Below, in pieces: positions 60,284 to 64,000 of a DNA stretch of 64,000 nt. The stretch covers positions 62,001-126,000 of the forward strand of contig WEDG01004475.1 in NCBI GenBank assembly GCA_017591395.1, read 5' to 3'. The DNA comes from Schistocephalus solidus. Its lineage: Eukaryota > Platyhelminthes > Cestoda > Diphyllobothriidea > Diphyllobothriidae. Below the pieces are notes generated by a model. It did no database searches and was not told the DNA's origin. It was given only the letters and a program-made list of their open reading frames with translations. The number at the start of each line of letters is the position of its first letter. Within the stretch, counting starts at the first letter, position 1. A program made the position numbers and the translations under genes.

Positions 60284-60462
60284 TCGAAATGTCAGCATCA
60301 GTGGTGTATCCTGGAGGGATCCAAAAGCAATGCTAAATGCCTGGAATAAACACTACGAAAAAGTCTATCGGTACTGTGTGCGCGCTGGACCGAATCGTTG
60401 CATGGCAGTTCGTTACGAGCATTTGGTTTTACGACCACGCGAATCAATGGAAAAGATTCTTC
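60284..60462 (+). CDS. TPST: TPST, coding exon 3 of 5
   Basis: A pyrimidine-rich acceptor (CTTTTCTGTGCAG, AG at 60282-60283) precedes T60284, which completes codon 177 as serine and gives the conserved S-R-N-V-S-I-S-G stretch. Residues 178-236 follow, including W197-N-K (family TKWN), C208 and C216 (spacing of the second disulfide of human TPSTs) and the motif RYEHLVLRP (human YEQLVLHP). N179-V-S is a possible N-glycosylation site. The frame stays open past the exon to 60503, but the GTAAGT at 60463 is the donor. Using it in phase 1 is the only way to join to exon 4 and restore the conserved KILQFLNLPW. Confidence 0.94.
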
Positions 60463-62475
60463 GTAAGTTCAGGCAGACATTGTTGTCCCGGTTTTCTCAA
60501 TAGCCTCAATGACCATGACCAAGTCCTTTGAAAAGTTAGGCCTTATGCAAGAAAAAAGAGTAAGTGTGCATATGAAGGTGTACATCCCGTAACACTTTGA
60601 TGCATGAGCCGCCCCATCTTTTTGAAAAATACTAAAGTTTTTTTTAATTTTTCAGAAGGTCCTTTTAAGAAACCAAACGGCAGTTTTTCCTATATTTAGG
60701 AATGCGGACTATTGTATTCACCAAATGTGATTTTCTTAAAGTATAAAGAACCTGTTAATATAACGCGGTAGAGTGTGAGAAGCAACCGATTGGGATCACG
60801 CGATGCTGTAAAATGCAGTAATGTTGGAAAAGGTCCAAGTAACTGAATAAGCGCTGTGCTTTTACAAATAATCTTTGGGGCTATATCTCTAAATTGGCGT
60901 TGACCCTCAGGCTTTGGAGTTGGTGGTAGGGTGTACATTCTCATAAACGAACCATATCTAAACTTAAATATTCGATCACTACCGTAAATAATCAGTAAAC
61001 AGGCACATAGATATGAACGTTAAAGATCAAAAGTATTTATATATTTTAATCTTACTTGCTTGATTCCACGAATACGCTTCCAGTGTTGATTAGGTAGACA
61101 ACTTCATAAAGTAATAGTTTATATTTACAGGAAAATTGTGAACATCTGGGAGCCATTGAAATATTCATACCAAATGATGAAATCTGCGAAGTAGGTTTAT
61201 TAGAATTGGCGTTTACAAAACATTTGATGCATTTTTTCCCGGGCATGAATTTCACACAGGCGTATACAGCAGGATTTTATTTGTACGACGAAATTTCGTG
61301 CCGACTTATCAACTGCAACCCGTCTTTGCATAACAAATGAAAAGCTAAATGAAAGAAGACTGCAGTTTGAATTTACGGAAAATCAATACATAGCAGCAAG
61401 GGTTCAGAGGACACCGTAGAGAACTTCAGGAAAGAAATTATGGGGGGGAGAATCTAAGACAACTAAAACCATATATCATCTAGAGAAATTGTAGATTGAG
61501 CACATAGTCTTGTTTCTAGCAAAGGTAAGGTTTCTCCGTACGTATATATGCTGCTTACAAGTAGCGAAAGTCCGAGATTTTCGTGCCGGAACAGGTACTC
61601 GGAAAGCTGTTTTAAGGTCTACATAGTGACCACAGTCTAGTAGATGTTTAGTTATCGAAGAATGTGGTATTTTATTTTCGTGTTTTAACAACCAATTAGG
61701 TACATGTAAAGCATCTCTGGTTGCCAATTGCCTTTGCGTACGCCCAATGTACTTGCATCCACAAGTGCAAGAGAATTCATCAACACAAGTTGAGGTGGCG
61801 TGCCATGGCAATGCATCCTTTGGATGTTTGATTGGCAACTTCTAGTAGGATTGATAAAGCTGAGCTGAGCTGCATTGTATGTGCTTCCTATGGTGCAGCA
61901 TAATCGTTGTTTGATTGTATTATAAATATTGTCACTTTTTAATGTCACTTTATAATGCGAAATTAATCCATAATAAATTTTATCAACTGCAGAAATAAAC
62001 TTAGATTTACAGTTTAACGTTAGGACGAATGCAACGTACATAAATATGATGACATTCTTTAACCACAGCAAATAAATAAAAGATTAACAACTAAGTATTT
62101 AGCAAAAAGACGTTCATTTTGGCCATTTCCGATTTATTTTAAAAAAAGCCGGCAGTGGCAATATATGCATATTTCAGAAAAACGGAAAGTTTTCTATAGT
62201 CATCTTTCGAGCTTCATGCTTAGCACACTAATCGATTCTAGCATGGCGTTATGACCTGTGCATTGCCATAAAAATAGTTATCATTAGTTCAACTTAATTA
62301 GATATCACAGAAATACTTTTCTACAGATGGAAATAATAATCCTTTATTTTCCTCCAGAGAATTGGTTGACGTAACAAGGAATTTAAGATCCAAAATGGAT
62401 CATTATTTACACCACGTCCAGTGAGATGCATTTGTCAAAACTGAGATGCCTTTATGATTTATTTTTACCTTTCAG
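60463..62475 (+). other. TPST: TPST intron 3 (2.0 kb, phase 1)
   Basis: GTAAGT donor, TTTCAG acceptor. It contains a minus-strand PLE endonuclease remnant at 61476-62070. The rest is AT-rich and unassigned. Confidence 0.9.
61476..62070 (-). mobile_element. PLE GIY-YIG endonuclease remnant in intron 3
   Basis: The minus strand 61838-61476 reads STCVDEFSCTCGCKYIGRTQ, RQLATR, HVPNWLLKHE, SSITKHLLDCGHYVD and KTAFRVPVPA. This is a well-preserved GIY-YIG endonuclease (CxCGCKYIGRT..RL) of the same type as 50214-50480. The upstream frame (62071-61685) holds the linker IGSTYNAAQLSF, joined by one frameshift near 61830. The RT is missing. Confidence 0.8.
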
Positions 62476-62548
62476 AATTTTTAAACCTCCCTTGGGATGA
62501 AGCCGTGCTCAATCACGAAAAGAGTGTTGATGATCTTGTGCTCGTGAA
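62476..62548 (+). CDS. TPST: TPST, coding exon 4 of 5
   Basis: A 73-nt exon, too short for an ORF scan. Acceptor TTTCAG ends at 62475; donor GTAAGT begins at 62549. Its first two bases complete codon 237 (Q), then come FLNLPWDEAVLNHEKSVDDL and VLV (residues 238-260) and the first two bases of K261. This matches the family segment FLxIPWxxxVLHHE. The phases (in 1, out 2) agree exactly with exons 3 and 5. Confidence 0.93.
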
Positions 62549-63679
62549 GTAAGTTGGTGGTCTCTTTTGAAACAAAAAAATTCACGCCTAAATAGTTTTC
62601 TCTGTGTAATATTATGTAACTATGGGAAATTTATTTAATGTTTTAGGTACCTATGGAATTGAAATTCATCGCTTTTAGCCAAAATGTAATTAATTCGTTC
62701 CAGGGGAAGGCCACTCGTTGATGCCCATATATTCAGGATATCTTAGGATCTCGCATCGTGCCTATCAATATAATAATCAGTAGATAACCTAAACCAGATA
62801 TTTGCCAAAATGAAGGTTAATTACAATAAATTGTTTATCATCTGGCTTAGAATATAATCTTTAAAGATCGTTTTCCTCTAGATTTCCGGCACATATGAGC
62901 AATTATAAGGTCATGTTCTAGGATTTTAACCGGAATTTGGGCTCGCTAGTTTGAGGCTTTGGAAATTCAGATGACTGGATTTAGTAACAGTAAATATTAT
63001 CCAAAACTGGCTGCGTCAGATCAAGAAGTGCCATAAAACTGACGACTAATGACATTAAAAACTTATGATATGTTTTCGTAAAACCTGAGAAATAAGAGGT
63101 GTTTGGTGATTTAATTATGCAAAAGAATTAGTACTCAAATCTTTAAAAAATATTTCTTTGCATTTTCCTGACTAAAAAAATTTAAAACGGAATTTGAATT
63201 ACAGGATCTATTTGCACGCAGGCTTCATGATGAAAAAAGTGCAGCTTTCAGCGCACAAATATCGTGTAATATACGCCATTACCGTTTTTCTTGCGCTTTA
63301 TTATATAAGCCTACATAAAATTGTGTAATATTTATATCAGAAATACATGAAATCGTAAATAAAGTTGTGGGAGATTAAATTTGTCTAACTTATGTAATTG
63401 TGCATACGTATTTCACGACAGTATTTACTGTTCCGATAAGAAAATATATAAAATTCATTTGTTAATTTAGCTTTTCAAGTCTAAAACTAAGACTAATACG
63501 ACTAAAAATAATGGGTCACACATAAAAAGCCTCATTGGGATTACCAAAGCTTTATTAAGAAATGTTTTCCCGCAAATGTACTGATTCCCAGCACCGTCTG
63601 CATTAATTATCAACTGGACGTGCTGCACAGCAAATTAAGACCTTAAGGTTTTCTTATGCCTGATTTTTCTTCATTTTAG
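62549..63679 (+). other. TPST: TPST intron 4 (1.1 kb, phase 2)
   Basis: GTAAGT donor, TTTTAG acceptor. AT-rich; no repeat or reading frame recognised. Confidence 0.9.
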
Positions 63680-63932
63680 GAAAGAAAAGAGCACAAACCA
63701 GGTTGTTTATCCCATTTACACAAACGCCTTGACAGACTGGGCAAATGACCGAGCAGTTATGACGCCGGACGTGTTGAGAGAGATGAAGGGTTTATCTATG
63801 CTCAGGGAGTTTGGTTACAGTGAATTGGGCATGCCCCCAAATTATGGAACCCCCGAACCCGAAGTTTTGAAAAAATCTGCAGAATTGCAAAAAAGCTCAG
63901 AGTTTAAAAGGCTGTTTCATGAGTCAGCATAG
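63680..63932 (+). CDS. TPST: TPST, coding exon 5 of 5 (C-terminus and stop)
   Basis: Acceptor TTTTAG ends at 63679. G63680 completes K261. The exon encodes residues 262-344 and stops at TAG 63930-63932. KEKSTNQVVYPIYTNAL matches the family KxERSTDQVIKPVNxxAL; S265 lines up with the active-site S285 of human TPST2. Further on come W281 and the conserved PPNYGTPEP, followed by a lysine-rich tail that ends earlier than the vertebrate enzymes. No polyadenylation signal is visible in the 68 nt left before the window end, so the 3' UTR probably continues outside. Confidence 0.95.
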
Positions 63933-64000
63933 AACCTGTGCTATTTGACTGATTTAAGAAAAATGCAAAGTCTTTCTCTTCAGCCACCAGCATTCACCAT

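Noticed and set aside
60463..60503. Continuation of TPST exon 3 in the open frame
   Set aside because: The GTAAGT donor at 60463 and the phase and homology of exon 4 show that the reading frame beyond is intron.
1..64000. CRISPR arrays, bacterial-type promoters, terminators or riboswitches
   Set aside because: The sequence is a spliced eukaryotic locus, and no short direct repeats with unique spacers are present.

Overview
This is an AT-rich, intron-rich, repeat-rich animal genomic window holding essentially one cellular gene. The gene is a complete protein-tyrosine sulfotransferase (TPST) on the + strand. Its five coding exons (9163-9352, 34145-34484, 60284-60462, 62476-62548, 63680-63932) join in frame with GT-AG introns, all with GTAAGT donors, into a 344-residue protein. 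Two introns of about 25 kb make up most of the window. The metazoan-type TPST, the very large introns and the crowd of Penelope-like elements (PLEs), together with a Ty3/Gypsy element and a tRNA-derived SINE, suggest an invertebrate. My best guess is a parasitic flatworm. The species is not determinable from the sequence, and that assignment is inference.

Layout. 1-9090 is upstream non-coding DNA with TA microsatellites and a minus-strand PLE 3' fragment (about 7330-7970). Exon 1 (9163-9352) encodes the cytoplasmic tail, signal anchor, stem and the first half of the PAPS-binding loop. Intron 1 (9353-34144) holds inverted-repeat (foldback) elements of one family, a head-to-head PLE pair (16205-17045), a six-copy 246-bp tandem array (18549-20030), a PLE flanked by inverted terminal repeats (20840-22615), a decayed Ty3/Gypsy pol (about 23130-25195), a SINE (28594-28760) and a nested palindromic complex (28970-31510). 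Exon 2 (34145-34484) carries most of the catalytic core. Intron 2 (34485-60283) holds a 268-bp tandem duplication, a G-quadruplex motif, further PLE fragments (about 40790-41780, 50214-51790, 55242-57530) and a 759-bp tandem duplication whose second copy is split by a 3.7-kb insert at a TTAA site. Exons 3-5 and two short introns finish the gene, with one more PLE fragment in intron 3 (61476-62070).

No bacterial-type operons, CRISPR arrays, rRNA genes or intact tRNA genes are seen. None of the transposon reading frames is intact; all are fossils with stops and frameshifts. The most unusual content is (i) the family of intronic foldback elements, present in at least three complete copies, (ii) the repeated inverted arrangement of PLE ends, several carrying remnants that look like the 3' half or the whole core of hammerhead ribozymes, and (iii) the datable duplication-then-insertion at 42.9-48.2 kb. 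I do not see a clearly new protein-based system.
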